A stretch of DNA of 64,000 bases from Sipunculus nudus (Eukaryota; Annelida; Sipuncula; Golfingiida; Sipunculidae), in contig CM049322.1 of the NCBI GenBank assembly GCA_026874595.1, positions 52,665,386-52,729,385 of the forward strand, in the 5' to 3' direction. A program made the position numbers and the translations under genes. The notes beneath the pieces were generated by a model, which made no database searches, had not been told where the DNA came from, and saw only the letters and a list, made by a program, of their open reading frames with translations. This document shows positions 24,101 to 36,228 of this stretch, one piece after another; position 1 is the first letter of the stretch; each line of letters opens with the position of its first letter.

Positions 24101-26774
24101 TTGGGGAAAAAATGATATTTATAAAAAGAAACGTTGCCCCACTCTCGTCTGTGTATCATTCCCATACACTTAAAAATAAATTGACGCGATGGTTTAATGT
24201 ACCAGATAGGAACAAATTCTTTAATTATTATGTCACAATTTTCTGGCCGCCATGATCAGAAAAAAATAATACATGAGGATGAAAGGGTGAGAAGACACTA
24301 TAGTAGCAGTTCGGTACCGCGACATTAAGGCGCAGCAATTCTTGTAAGCTTTAAGAAGACACATAGAAAGATTATTTACGGAGTGCAACCTAATTTTGAC
24401 TGATCTATATCTTTTTATTTCCTTATTCTGGAGTAGCATAGGGACCAATTGAATCTGATATACTCTTTTTGGTGATAGGGCTATCAATAGGAAAATAATG
24501 TGATGTCTGGGAGGCTTGGGCAAAAACTATGGGGGGGGGGGGGTCCCATCTGAGTTTAGAGCGTCAGTTTAGAACCGAGCTTTTGTAAGAGATTTTGAGC
24601 GTCACTTATCCCCGGGTCCTGAAAGCTCTGTCAGGATACTCCTTTTTTTTAAAGAATATAAACATACTTTAAAAAAAGCAATATCTGCATATAGTTTAAA
24701 TATACTACTAAGCTTATATACATAAGTTGACTCTTTAAAAGGAAGATCAAGGATTACAGTACAAGCTATTTCCATTTTATAGACTTCCTAAATAATAACA
24801 TAATATATATATATATCACAAAGGAGGTAAAGACTAGCTGGTGTGCAAGAATCCCAAGTCAGTGGAAGTCACTTTAAAATTTAATCTAAACATAAACTGC
24901 AAGTTTTTAATCTTATATTCGAGGACTCATGTACCGGTAGCATTACTTATGAAAATACTATAATATATATATTTCCCAGGGGTGGGGGGAGTAGGAGAGG
25001 TCGTTGCCAAATCAGGGGCAGTGACAAAAGGAAGTGTTATACGTTGGTAAAGTGTCCGAGGATGACCAAGCGGAGACAAATATATATATAGATGTTATGA
25101 CGAAAGTAAGGGAAAAATTTAATTGGGGACTAAAAGATGAAATATCAAGGAATTGGGTAGATATCTGCGTGTTTGCATGACACAAACCTGATGCACCCTA
25201 GCCCTATGTAACTAAAAATGGAAATTCAGCAAGAGCTGGAGCACCCATTTTAATTGTATATCTATTGTACATTTTGTAATGTGGTCTTTCTATATATTAG
25301 TATTATTATTCTTTTACAATAGAGAATTATGCCTCTAAAGAATCCCGATTTTTATTTTGCTATTACACTAATGGCTTTTATTTGTAAAGTTACGGGAAAA
25401 GCTATGGTGACCAGCAAGTTAAATGATTAAAGAGCGAAATAATTTATGTATAACTATTATTCTTAACTATTTTCAGTCCATTTTTAATTCTATTCCTGTT
25501 TGGTTAAGACCATTACCACTATTCAGGCTGGATCTTAAAAGTTAACAACATTTTTTCTTCTTCTGAAGTTTTCTTCTTATCTGAATGCCTGAGTTATTTT
25601 CCCCTTAAGTATGGAAAAATAGCAGTCAATTATAATATTAAATAAGAGGTTGACTCAGCCTGTCGGGGAAAGTAAAAACCACAAGTATTCCCGAAATAAT
25701 ATTTAATTAGGACCATTATTAATTCCGATAAACTCATCGGTAAATTTATAACAGGGTGACAATCTTGAAAGTCAATGATTATTAATAATAATAATACGGT
25801 ATTACCTATTTTTTTACATTTACTTACATACTTTCCAAAAGCGTATTGCATTACAAACGTGTACCGCTTTAACTTGGAACGTTTAGGCCACACTGAATTC
25901 CATTTCTGAGAGAATGGCCGACTTATGTTCATTGACAAACGATTACTTGAAATGTCCTTTACATTTTCTCTCACTGAATCACCAATTTGAAAAAAGTGCC
26001 TTGGGAATTTTATTTTTCACTCAATAATTATCCACCGAAATGGCAATGAGCAAAATATAGATATGCAAATTAATATAGTTTTTTTAATCTTATAATAGAA
26101 AAAAAATCGGTAAAATATTAAAAAGCAGTTGAATAAAGTAGACAAACAAACATAATGAAAAGTAGTGTTTACCTATAAGGTAAATATAGCAAGATGTAGC
26201 TCTTTAAAAATAATATAGACGAATAACTGTTACAGGGTGACAATCGTGTACCACAGTACATAAGCCCACCTACTTATTTAACTAATATGGCTGTCAATAT
26301 ATTCATACTGTTATAGAGATATCACGGTCAAATTCACTATGGCAAATTATTTGTCTATTTTGCGTATTTATCTTCACTTGCGTGAACTGAAGGAACCTCC
26401 TGTCTGAAAACTTATGTGGTTTGCAAAAGAAGTCAATTTTGGACCAACCTTTCAAGTCCCGCAAATAAATGTCACCTTTTAAGCAAAAATGTTTTACTCA
26501 AAAACCAACAAAAAAAATTGAGCCATCTGCAAACTTTTTTCGAAATAGTAGAGCCCTAGTTATGCAAATATTATGTAAACGTCCATTGACAGACTATTAT
26601 AAAGCCAAATTATCACGGATGACTAGAAGAAAAATATAATGAGTTAACAGTGACCAGAACTATCAAAGGAATCTTTGAATTGGACTCTCTTCAATAAATG
26701 ACAAGCAAAAAGAGTCAGTAGAAAATATTATGACATCCGGAAACTTGAATTGTCGACGTTTCATGAGAATTGAC

Positions 26775-26777
<3 letters not shown>
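24101..26777. other. Non-coding stretch with 13-G homopolymer
   Basis: G13 at 24531-24543. A 114-codon minus-strand frame at 25974-25630 contains KWNSVWPKRSKLKRY and GKYVSKCKK followed by GT-rich donor-like words, but I cannot name it. Nothing else recognised. Confidence 0.3.

Positions 26778-26820
<43 letters not shown>
26778..26820. repeat. (TA)n microsatellite left of hairpin
   Basis: Perfect TA tract abutting the left arm of the 26.8 kb hairpin. Confidence 0.95.
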
Positions 26821-26822
<2 letters not shown>

Positions 26823-26908
26823 TAACAGAATGAAGACGCCTTAGTGTTGACTAACTGTTTAATTCAACCACTAGTCAACACTAAGGCGTCTTCATTCTGT
26901 TATCTATA
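26817..26908. repeat. Perfect inverted repeat, 37-bp arms, 18-nt loop
   Basis: The left arm at 26817-26853 (TATAGATAACAGAATGAAGA...) is exactly reverse-complementary to 26872-26908; the loop is 26854-26871. It is followed by ACTGAGGGACTAACACGG and then a second (TA)n tract. The perfect match indicates recent origin or ongoing homogenisation. Confidence 0.9.
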
Positions 26909-26934
26909 CACTGAGGGACTAACACGGCTATACG

Positions 26935-26939
<5 letters not shown>

Positions 26940-26993
<54 letters not shown>
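26940..26993. repeat. (TA)n microsatellite right of hairpin
   Basis: Perfect TA tract 31 bases beyond the right arm of the hairpin. Confidence 0.95.
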
Positions 26994-26995
<2 letters not shown>

Positions 26996-27018
26996 GGTGG
27001 TAAAGGAAAAAAGTCATA

Positions 27019-27174
27019 TTTTCAATAAGTGTCTAATTTTTATATTTTTGTTGCATACTTAATTTTTAAAAAGAGCAAGCAGGTTGGCTAAATGATTTTT
27101 CAATAAGTGTCTAATTTTTATATTTTTGTTGCATACTTAATTTTTAAAAAGAACAAGCAGGTTGGCTAAGTAAT
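27019..27174 (+). repeat. Two-copy tandem duplication, period 78 bp
   Basis: CAATAAGTGTCTAATTTTTA starts at 27023 and 27101; the two 78-bp copies differ at only a few positions (for example GAGCAAGC against GAACAAGC), so the duplication is recent. Confidence 0.85.
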
Positions 27175-27529
27175 TTCTAAAATAACTTTTACAAGGAGTA
27201 ACTGTGTAAAGGATCATTGTACATAACTGAAATAGCTGATAAGTCTCTTTTTTCCGTAGTAAAATTGAGATTTTTATGACTAAAGAATATCGGGAATATT
27301 GAAAGATTTTATTCAATAAAACAATTAAATGAATAACTTTAGCCAAGTTTTCACTAAATAGAAGAACAGTCGAATTATCTCCCTGAACAATTCCTTCAAT
27401 TTGCAAATGTTTGCTTTTTTTACAAAATAAAGTTGCATAATTTCATCCTTTATCTTTTGAGTTATAAGCCAGGCATAAACATCCTTCACCGTAAACCTTT
27501 TAATCCTGTTTCTACAGATTTGTTTTTAG

Positions 27530-27667
27530 CAGAATTTGTAAGCAGCATCTTAAGATGTATGATGAATTCCTTTATTGTCAAGCCTCTTCCTGGCAAAGGT
27601 TCATGCCAACTAATCGCTGGTGTTCATTTCAATTTTGTGGAGGTTTGTCAAGATGTAGGTGCACCAG
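27530..27667 (+). CDS. Candidate exon of unknown gene
   Basis: Flanked by a pyrimidine-rich acceptor (GATTTGTTTTTAG) and a strong donor (CCAGTAAGTA). The open frame between reads AEFVSSILRCMMNSF, then LPGKGSCQLIAGVHF and FVEVCQDVGAP. It has three Cys and fewer AT-driven residues than its neighbourhood. No family recognised and no partner exon found nearby. Confidence 0.25.
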
Positions 27668-27679
27668 TAAGTACATGAC

Positions 27680-30006
27680 GATCTACCATCATACCCTAAC
27701 ACCGTTAGGGCATAACAGTTAGCCCATGTGCCTTAACTGATTCGGCATGAAACACTCCCCTAAAAATATTCTTTGGTTGGCATGAATATCGCTTATAGAG
27801 GCCTTTTCGAATATGAGGTAACTACATGTTCTATTATTAGAACATTACTTTTACAAATTCCTCACGGCAAACATGAACTAGTTTCAAAGCGTTTTCAATC
27901 TAAATTCAATAGGCATTGGCCGTTCACATAAAATGAGAGTCAAGTGTTTTTGCGTATCTCTATCATATTACGTCTTTTCAGAAGGCATGACGCCGTTTTT
28001 GCCCAAACTGTTTTGACATATTTGCCGTGTGAAAGCGCAAAACCTTTCTCTGCAGTCCGCATCTGTCAAACTGATTGAGCGCAGTTGCCGTTTAAATGGT
28101 GTCAGAAAGCTATCTGTGTTATAAGCACTGATATAATGACATGGGAAAGCTACGCTTTCTGATATGATGCAATTCCTTGTTTAGATGGCTTTAAATTTAA
28201 TTTTAACTAATCCCAAGAATATCACTATTTTGATCTACAGACATTTTGCATTATCCTTTCTCATTGGATGCGTCTTAATCAATTAGTGAGTGTATGGTTA
28301 TGTGCTGCTTTTTTGTGCTGATTTTTTATTCTTGTATAATCTCAAGAATAGCGTCTTGCATGTACTGCTGGAATAATTAAATGTGTTTTCTCTTCAATGT
28401 TTCATTTTACAACCCATCCGTAACTCTTGATTTTCTCCTAAATGATTAACAACTTCGATATCTGTTTTGCCCATTTTGTGCGTTTTAGTATCTGTATAAT
28501 ATTCTTTTAATTGTTTATTCACATAATATTAAATTATGTATGACTTATATCAAAACATATTCTTCATTCTTCATTTTTCTAAAGTTTGCATGTTTATTTG
28601 AGATAACATTGAGTCTTTTTTTCGAAAAAAAATCTCATATGAGGAAACTTTTTGCTTATTGTAATTAATGTTCGTTATGGTTAAGAGCGGCAATTATTAT
28701 CTGGACAAAAGAATCTCCCTCAACATTTTGGTATTACCCACTAGAATTTTTTTTGTATTATTGAAATGAGGCCAGTGGGCACCGAACCTAATAATCCTGA
28801 AAGAGAGGCGCCCACCTTTCGCAGTTGTATAATGCTGATCTCCAAAACCCAATGGGTATATTATTAAGTTCCTTTTTATAAATCGCTACGCACACACTAT
28901 TTCTCTCAAATTCTTCAATTGATCTTTTTTCGGAATAATTTATCATGCATTATGGCAAATAGTTTTATTTTATTTTAATTTGGGATGGACACTACAAACA
29001 GTTTACTGCCTATACAGCTGACCCTTACGGGGAGATACGGTTTTTGGGTTATTGCGGAATGTCCAATCGGCGGTGCTGCTGCAGCAAAATATCCGAGATC
29101 AAGGCGAGAGACAGAGAGATCCATGAAACACGGCTTTAAATGGCTTTATTCGTGAGCCCCTTGCAACCATTTTTGATCACATCACTAACGTCGGTAAATG
29201 TTGGAGAATAGATTATAACACAGACTCCTAGCGGCAGGACCTACTCACAAACGCATCTCCCATGATTTTTTTATTACTCACCCTTTTTGTAATCTTTGTA
29301 GACTCATGCATTACATAAAATGTGATTCATGACAAATCTCACAAGTTCGATATCTTACATATGTTAATATTCATTTGATTTCAAGATAAAAAAAAAGTCG
29401 AATAAAGTTGTTTTCTACGCCCCTTGTTATTGGTCCGTGTGACTCTTCGAGGAATATAAATCGGGTAAAAATATTTTTGGTTTGTGTCTAAAGACTGAGA
29501 ACATTTTTTTTTATTGAGGCAATAAGCTTGTAGCACGGGAAATCTTTAAATGAAAACATCTTGTGGTTCTCACGTGCGTGTTATATGTATATATAGGTCT
29601 GCTTTTTTGTGTCATTGGTACGTTCCATTAGCTAGTGTGTCGAACATGGTATGAATAGCATTGCACACGACATCGTGAGATTTAACAAATCTTGTACGTT
29701 ATATGTAGTTATATATGTAATATAAGTAATTGTAATGATCCTGTTTTTGCATCAGTGATCCAGATAGTTTGATATTTTTAGGACACGGACCTGTCTACCT
29801 GATGTCGCTGTTTGTTAAAATTATAATATGTCAGTTTCGTTTGATTTTGGCAGATATTGTCGTACATGCATTTGCCGCAACAAAAATTACATGGTTTTCA
29901 TCAAAGGTGAACTGTTCATGTAGCTTGACTAAAGAGGACTAAAAGATACGATTGATGCATGCACAAAAAATCATTTTGTTTTCATGAAAAATGGATAAAG
30001 TAGGAG
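27680..30006. other. Non-coding stretch, nothing recognised
   Basis: AT-rich. A GC-richer patch around 29020-29250 (GAGATCAAGGCGAGAGACAG, then GGCTTTATTCGTGAGCC) has the flavour of an LTR end but no partner or boundary can be defined. Confidence 0.35.
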
Positions 30007-30647
30007 CTAAGATATTACATTGGTAGCGGGAATATTCTCCGATTGACGACAGGTAAGCAAATGCTGCCGAAGCACGAACTGCCATTCCGAAGCTGGTTGA
30101 GAAGAACAGTCCGGAATACATCCTGGACATGAGAACTCAATCTCTAATAACTGCCAACAGCAGGTAAAAATCGGCACATGGGTTGGGCTGTTCTCGCAAA
30201 TCATAAAATGGCGTTAGGGTCGGAGTTGTTCATAAAGACGAAAAACTCGAAATGGCAACTTCATAAATAGTACGTGCGGAAGATAGCCTGACCAGATACA
30301 CATATAATATCCCATGGTTATCCATGTTCACCAAGTTTGGAACTTATTGTTTTGTTTTGTTTTAACCTACCATGACTAAATCTTGTTGCTTAATTGTATG
30401 TGAAGTTTATACAAATATATTCAAGTTTATTTGAGTTTGTGAGCAACACTGATGGAGATTATATTTTTTGTGAATTGTTAATCACATGGGCATTAAATAT
30501 AATAAAATTGCATGAGGACAACCCGAAATTGTCGAGAAAAACTGGGCGATTTAAAGCAACTACTTTCTCCCTCTTAAAATAGAATCCACAGCAAGGAAAT
30601 GTCTTACCTGAACCTGCGACCAAGATAGCCACTGCAGACAGGAACAT
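30007..30647 (-). CDS. Candidate two-exon gene for a short secreted Cys-rich peptide (58 aa)
   Basis: Exon 1 (30647-30608) reads MFLSAVAILVAGS, a good signal-peptide core, then a GTAAGA donor in phase 1. After a pyrimidine-rich acceptor (GGCAGTTATTAG) exon 2 (30143-30007) continues in frame as EIEFSCPGCIPDCSSQPASE, WQFVLRQHLLTCRQ, ending NVIS and a TAG stop. The predicted mature part has four Cys. Phase-1 splicing after a signal exon matches the lectin genes further right, which also start with a 13-15 residue signal exon. No family recognised. The acceptor choice is mine: an alternative AG 9 bases upstream puts a stop in frame. Confidence is limited because the pieces are short. Confidence 0.3.
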
Positions 30648-31498
30648 TTCAAGGCTCTTTGATCAAACAGACAGCTCACAGAAACTTTGTTTGAGTAATC
30701 CTGTATCTCAGTAAGCATTTGCCCGCCGGATAACAGCGTGTTGTTCCCCTATAATAATATCTGCCACAAAAACTTGTTATGTTTCTAGGGTAGCAGGAGA
30801 CAAAGTAATTAATAATTCAGTAACACGTTTTATGGCTGTCAGAGCACAAGTAATTTATAATTTAATAACATATTTCAATGTCGATTAAATAATGGGCACT
30901 CCCATGGAAAAAAAATCAGTATGAGCCGCTCAAATGGCCAGGTCTATAAAAAAACATAATTCTCTTACAAGGTTATCTATTGTTATAGAAGAGTCTCATG
31001 CAAGATGTATAAACCAGTCGCCGCCGCAGATCGTTACATAGCAGCAGTGTGAAGCCAATTAGGTAGCAGAACTGGTCCCCAATGTGAACTGACTTTATGT
31101 CAGTTTTTCCTTTGTTATGAAAACTCTGCTAATTTGGGATCCCTTGTAGTATACATTATATGAAAGATTAGAAGATTCTAGAAGATTTTCTGTATTTTAA
31201 TTATTATAAACTTTGAGCTGATGGAACATGTTTGAATTAAGTTCTAATTTTTAGCAAATTTGTTTATTCCAGCATGATTAATGCAGCTACAAAATCGAAC
31301 ATTTAGATAAAACTCCCCAGTTTTTTTTATTTTTGTCATGTAAGTAGAAAAATTACGATTTAATTTTGAAACGTTCAAGAATCATTTTTTGTCTACATTT
31401 TCCTAAGTGAAAACTTCCGAATTAAGATCAGGCGTAAAATAAATATATATTTACAATAACATAATAAAAATATGATTGTATGTTTTGGAAAAGTATTT
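30648..31498. other. Non-coding stretch, nothing recognised
   Basis: No supported feature seen. Confidence 0.4.
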
Positions 31499-31581
31499 AC
31501 CTGAATATCTGATTTTATCTTGTGTTGTTTTGGGAAAGTATTTTCCGAGAAATAACACAAGATAAAATCAGATATTCAGGT
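31499..31581. repeat. Perfect inverted repeat, 28-bp arms, 27-nt loop
   Basis: ACCTGAATATCTGATTTTAT... at 31499-31526 is exactly reverse-complementary to 31554-31581. The loop TGTTTTGGGAAAGTATTT resembles TGTTTTGGAAAAGTATTT just left of the left arm, as a template switch at that word would leave. Confidence 0.9.
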
Positions 31582-32179
31582 GAAATCAAGTTTAGAGAAT
31601 GGCCAAAACTACATAAGAAGAGATCATTTGGGCAAAAGAAATATGTAAGCACAACTACACGTTGACAGTTACATTAATGTTGACAAGACGGTAGTTGTAA
31701 TCAACACATGCAATACTTTCCTGGATTACTTAAAGAATTTGCTTTAAAAACGGAATAAAACGACGCAATTAAGTCGTTTCATAGGGCGATCTGTCAAACG
31801 CTTACAAGTCGCATCTGACGTCTCGAAGGAAACGATGGGCTGAAACATTAATTCTTCATGAGACGAGTGTGGTAGATATTATCGTTGTGCCTATTGTAAA
31901 ATTCCTCCAGCTTTTGATGATAATTTATCACCGCTCTGTATCAGAGAATTTGCGGATATTTAAAACTCCTCGTAATAAACCGTTATAAACCATGGCGGCC
32001 AGGTCAGCATCTGCAGTCTGCCAAAGGGTAATTGAAATTTGCGTCGTCGGCCAATCGTTTCGTTTTTTATGTACATAATATTTGGGCCTTTCGATTCTGG
32101 CAGTATGAATATCAAGGACGTTATGGTCGGGATATCGAGCAGCTTATTAGGGAAACAATTTTGCGTATCTCTCGATAGG

Positions 32180-32181
<2 letters not shown>
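31582..32181. other. Non-coding stretch, nothing recognised
   Basis: No supported feature seen. Confidence 0.4.

Positions 32182-32239
<58 letters not shown>
32182..32239. repeat. (TA)n microsatellite left of Penelope-like element
   Basis: Perfect TA tract. Confidence 0.95.
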
Positions 32240-32242
<3 letters not shown>

Positions 32243-32679
32243 TTTAATTTTTTTCTTGTACAGGCATTTTTCTTCTTGTGTATGAACAGGGTGCTTCCAG
32301 TTTATCTTTTTTTTTACAAATAAGATGCTTTGACAAAACAAACTTTCAATGTTTATAAAAACTCTGCTTAAGCAATACATATTTAGCAAGACTTTCTTTC
32401 ATATTTATAAAAAAAAAAATAGTTATTCCCCCTCTCCCCCCTCCCATTACAGCAGAAATGTGTCGCTTTTATCTGTATGGAGCAACGCTTTTAAAGTTGT
32501 CATCTTTAATGTATTTTTGAAACTGCACCGTAGGTGATAAACAAATATTTTAATAACTGTTTTTTATTTCAAATTTGTTCTGATAATATTGAACAAGTTG
32601 ACTATTTTTACAAACCGCTGAGCTGTCATGGCTGATGTTAGGGGTCAGCTGATTCGTTCGCTCACACTAGCTGTAACAA

Positions 32680-33530
32680 TTAGATTTATCTTCAGATGAT
32701 GGGATCGGCCATCGGTACATGCATGGCGCCACAATATGCAAACACATTCCTGATTTCCATGGAGGAATTTTTTTTTCGTGATCACTCACCGTTAGTAATA
32801 GAAAATCAGCCACACATACTTAAAATTCTGAAAAGAATTAATCGTGATTTACAACCTATTTTAGAATCCGATGCAACATTAAACACCCTCTTTCCTGACA
32901 AACCGCTTCCCTCATAAAACAACCCCACCATCTACATAAAAAAATAATAAACATCAAAGCTTCAAAAATGGTAACACCAGCGTTACTCTCCTGTGTAAAA
33001 GGCCTCGCTGCCTCCCATGCCAACTCATCCTCCGCAACGAAACATTAATTATCCATGGTGCCAGACATACCATTCATGGACACTTTGATTGCACCAATAA
33101 AGGTGTAGTATATGCCATATTATGTAAAATATGTGCAGAAGTTATTTATATAGGCGAAACAAGCCTCATGCTAAATCTCAAAATTATTGGCCACAGACAG
33201 TCCATTAAAGCGCAAGACACTAACTTACTGGTAGAATAACATTTTTCTCAACAGAAACACTCATCCGACTGCATGCAGATTTGCGTTCTTAAGGGTCCCC
33301 TAACCAACACATGGCAACGACAAATATGGGTACTTTAATTGATTGACAAATTTGACACTATAAAAAGGATTAAATCCCAATGCCCGGCCCATGGCGCTCT
33401 AGAGACATTAACTCCTTCATAATATTAATAACACCGAACGACCCCTCCAATTATCCATATCGATAATGACGGGACGTTATTCCTCGCGCATATGTGCACA
33501 TTCCAGCCACTGATACCGCCGTCTTATGAG

Positions 33531-33536
<6 letters not shown>
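32680..33536 (+). mobile_element. Penelope-like retroelement fragment (RT end + GIY-YIG endonuclease)
   Basis: At 32687-32920 the frame reads YLQMMGSAIGTCMAPQYAN, the conserved Y-x-Q-x-x-G-tAMGT-x-mAP-x-YAN block of Penelope RT, followed by the linker ILKRINRDLQPILESD...LFPDKPLPS to a stop. In further frames (about 32995-33420) come RCLPCQ, then GVVYAILCKICAEVIYIGET (GIY-YIG core), HR-SI, HF-QQKH and an IKRIKSQCPAHGALETL tail. Frameshifts and stops show it is dead; the N-terminal RT is absent. The fragment ends at 33536, exactly where a second (TA)n tract begins, and another lies 440 bp to its left. Confidence 0.8.

Positions 33537-33593
<57 letters not shown>
33537..33593. repeat. (TA)n microsatellite right of Penelope-like element
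   Basis: Perfect TA tract abutting the 3' end of the retroelement fragment. Confidence 0.95.
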
Positions 33594-33595
<2 letters not shown>

Positions 33596-33602
33596 AACAT
33601 GG

Positions 33603-33760
33603 GTCGAATACAGGAAAAATTTATTCGAATACAAATACGAATACAGCAGAGGTACACGAATATGAATATGAAAACGAATACAAATACTCCGAAACAGATA
33701 TGTATTGGAATACAAATACAAATGTATTCATGAATATCAATATGAATACAATTTACTGAA
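33603..33760 (+). repeat. Degenerate GAATACAAATAC hexamer/dodecamer repeat
   Basis: CGAATACAAATACGAATAC-type words recur at least ten times with substitutions. The open frames across it, on either strand, are by-products of this repeat. Confidence 0.7.
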
Positions 33761-33963
33761 ACAAAAAATAAACTATCAAGTATCATTTGTTTAATACAAT
33801 TAACTGCAATCATCATATATTTACACTTACAATATGATTTTAGTCCAAAATTAAAAATATTCATGTTATCCCCTGTGAATGCATTTATTTCCAAACCGCA
33901 TAATGACGGAGTATTATATATAATGGTATTTTGTTAAACAAAATATATAAATGAATGTTTCTT

Positions 33964-34110
33964 TCAGGGTTGGGGCAAGGTACTTGTACCTGAACCTTTT
34001 CCTAGGTACACATTTCAGAGTACCTGTACCAGTACCTGTACCTGGCTGTCATGAGTAGGAAGCACCTTGTACCTGTACCTGGAACTAAAGTACCGTACTT
34101 GGTTAAAGGT
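33964..34110 (+). repeat. GTACCTGTACC repeats beside a hAT-like end
   Basis: Starts CAGGGTTGGGGCAAGG, a good match to hAT terminal repeats, then many copies of GTACCTG / GTACTTG. A partner end, reverse-complemented CAGGGGTGACAGCTCAGTAC, lies at about 34523-34551. No matching 8-bp target duplication found. Confidence 0.4.
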
Positions 34111-34790
34111 ACTCCAAATACAAATTTGATACTGGTACTTGAAATGGACCTCAGTCTTGGGTCAATTGCATGTACAAAGCTTTCGTCCCTGTCTTTGCAG
34201 TTAGCCATCTTAGGCGGGGGTAATTACAAAGCATTCATGCTTGCTGCTTTTGTAGCTAGCTACCTGGCTAGCAGGCTGGTCAACCTCCAGCCTCTTAAAC
34301 AGGAAGTTCATTGAGCATTATATTATCAGCACAAGTATACAGCAACCAACAAAGGATAGATACAGGGGGTTTTCTACATGTCCCATATCTAGAGTTGGCT
34401 AGTATGTACACTGAACAGGGCTCTTGTCAGTCACTTGTACCTGTAACTAGGTACACAATACACAGGTTTGTGAATTACAGGTTTACCAAGATACTGGAAA
34501 TGGACATCAGGTTTGGTCAAGTAAGGTACTGAGCTGTCACCCCTGTCAGGGCTGTTAACTAAGCCAGGCAGGGTTATTACTAAGCTTTCAACCCTTTGAA
34601 CTTGAGAGGACTTGGGCTAGTAGCATGTTGGCCTAGCTACCTCCAGCCTCTACACGGGAAGTTCATTGTGGTATTATCAGATATAAAGGGTACAGAGCAA
34701 AGGATATGGACAGCCTTGCTTGTCCCATGTAGATACCTGTTGTCTAGTATGTGTAAAGAACATTGGTGTAGGATAAATGTAGAAGTAAAG
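34080..34790 (+). repeat. Two-copy diverged tandem repeat, period about 360 bp
   Basis: Shared anchors in order: CTGGAAATGGACATCAG-TTGG, GGGTTATTAC-AAGC, TAGCTACCT, CAGCCTCT--AC-GGAAGTTCATTG, TATTATCAG, ACAAAGGATA, GTCCCAT, TCTAGTATGT. Copies start at about 34135 and 34490. Confidence 0.6.
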
Positions 34791-34799
34791 AGGGTCTGA

Positions 34800-36009
34800 C
34801 CGATGGAGATGTACAAACTCATGACAGATGAACATATTAATATTAATTTAATACGAATAAAGTAAAAATTGTCAAAATGTGTAAATAAGATTGTAAGTGT
34901 GCATGTGTTAGTGGGTCCAAATCATTCACTATTGAAATAATGGCACATTTTTTTTTTCCAAATGGATAAAGGACAGAAGGTAAGCAAAATCAATGTTGTT
35001 TGCCTATGAACACAACCATGCTAGGGCAAGTGATCAAAAACCTCCGCTAACACCTACTCATGAATTAATAAATAATCATTCAGCACCTAGGTTTGAAACA
35101 GGAAAATTCGCAATTCGAGAAAACAATAGTTTACTTGATGAGACTGTAAAGTATGGCATGGTACTAAAACAACGCATATTATTATTTTCTTACGCAACAG
35201 TTTTTGTTTGACAGTTGTGACTTATGAGAAAAAGCAGTCACAAAACAAAGCAGACTAAAAGAGACCCAGGACCAGACCATACCCGCTGCCTTAAAAAATA
35301 CAAAATACCTTAGTGATTATTTTCCTTATATGATTTCTTTGCCAGTTTTTTCTCACCATTCTATCAACACTACTTTCATTGTAATATTAATAATGCAAAT
35401 TTAAAAGTGCATTTCAGATAAAGGACCCTTAAAATATGTGTTAAAACGGGTTAGAGAGTGATACTGTTGTGAGCAACAGTTAAGATACCACCTGTGTTAT
35501 TTTAAATCATCTCATAATAATGCAAGTGGATACAATAGTATATTTGAATGATTAACGATATGAAGCCTTTACTTATGTAACACCGCAAAAATCTCATGTT
35601 ATGAAAACGTGCCACAAGATTTCATATTTTGGTTTCATAATATGTTTATCCGTACATATGTTTATCAGATTAATCATACTTACATATTGTATGTCAGGCT
35701 GAAGGAGGCACTGTACCTGAAAGATATGGCAGTTATTTAATTTTAATATGGGGACTAACCAGCTAAATACTCGATACTACAGTTACATACCTACAATAAC
35801 ATATTATATTACAGCATTTGCTACTAAAAAAACTCGTGCAGAGTTATAAAACACACAACATACTTGACAGACACTTCTTGAATCAACTCTATTGTGTTCG
35901 ATGCAATCATATTTGACAACATTAATATAAGGAATGAACCAGTGATAAGCACTTAGAAACACACGTTGGATGTGCTTGGTTTCCTTAAATGCAGAACAAT
36001 GTTGTATAC
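34800..36009. other. Non-coding stretch, nothing recognised
   Basis: Lies between the repeat above and the start of lectin unit 1. No supported feature. Confidence 0.4.
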
Positions 36010-36228
36010 CCTTCTTTCTTATACATATTCTCTTTGTTAGAGCAGCTGGTGCAGTTGCTCTTTTCATTTCAAGAATACATATTTTTTTAAAGAGTTTAAC
36101 ACTTTTACATCAAGGAACATTTTGTCGTGAACACACGTCTAGAAACTCCTATCTTGATGGACGACTTTTGTACAATCGTTTTATTTCACGGATAGTGGCT
36201 GCTGGTTCTTTGTGCAATGATGCCGGTA
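36010..36228 (-). pseudogene. PAN-like exon C (dead paralogue)
   Basis: 219 bases, the same length as lectin A exon 2, with intact acceptor (TTTCTAG) and donor (GTATAC). It reads VPASLHKEPAATIREIKRL, then KSRPSR-stop-EFLDVCSRQN, a second stop, and KKICILEMKR...KRICIRKK. Two in-frame stops (TAG at about 36146, TGA at about 36107) and loss of one Cys (CLE/CLD to FLD) mark it as dead. It lies about 1.8 kb downstream of the last exon of lectin A in the transcription direction. Confidence 0.75.

Noticed and set aside
26778..26993. CRISPR-like or bacterial palindromic array
   Set aside because: Only one inverted repeat, flanked by microsatellites in clearly eukaryotic DNA; no spaced direct repeats anywhere in the window.
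33451..33894. 147-codon open frame on the minus strand, rich in Ile, Tyr, Cys
   Set aside because: It reads through a (TA)n tract and the GAATAC repeat; the plus-strand frame of the same area is equally open. Both are by-products of repeats.
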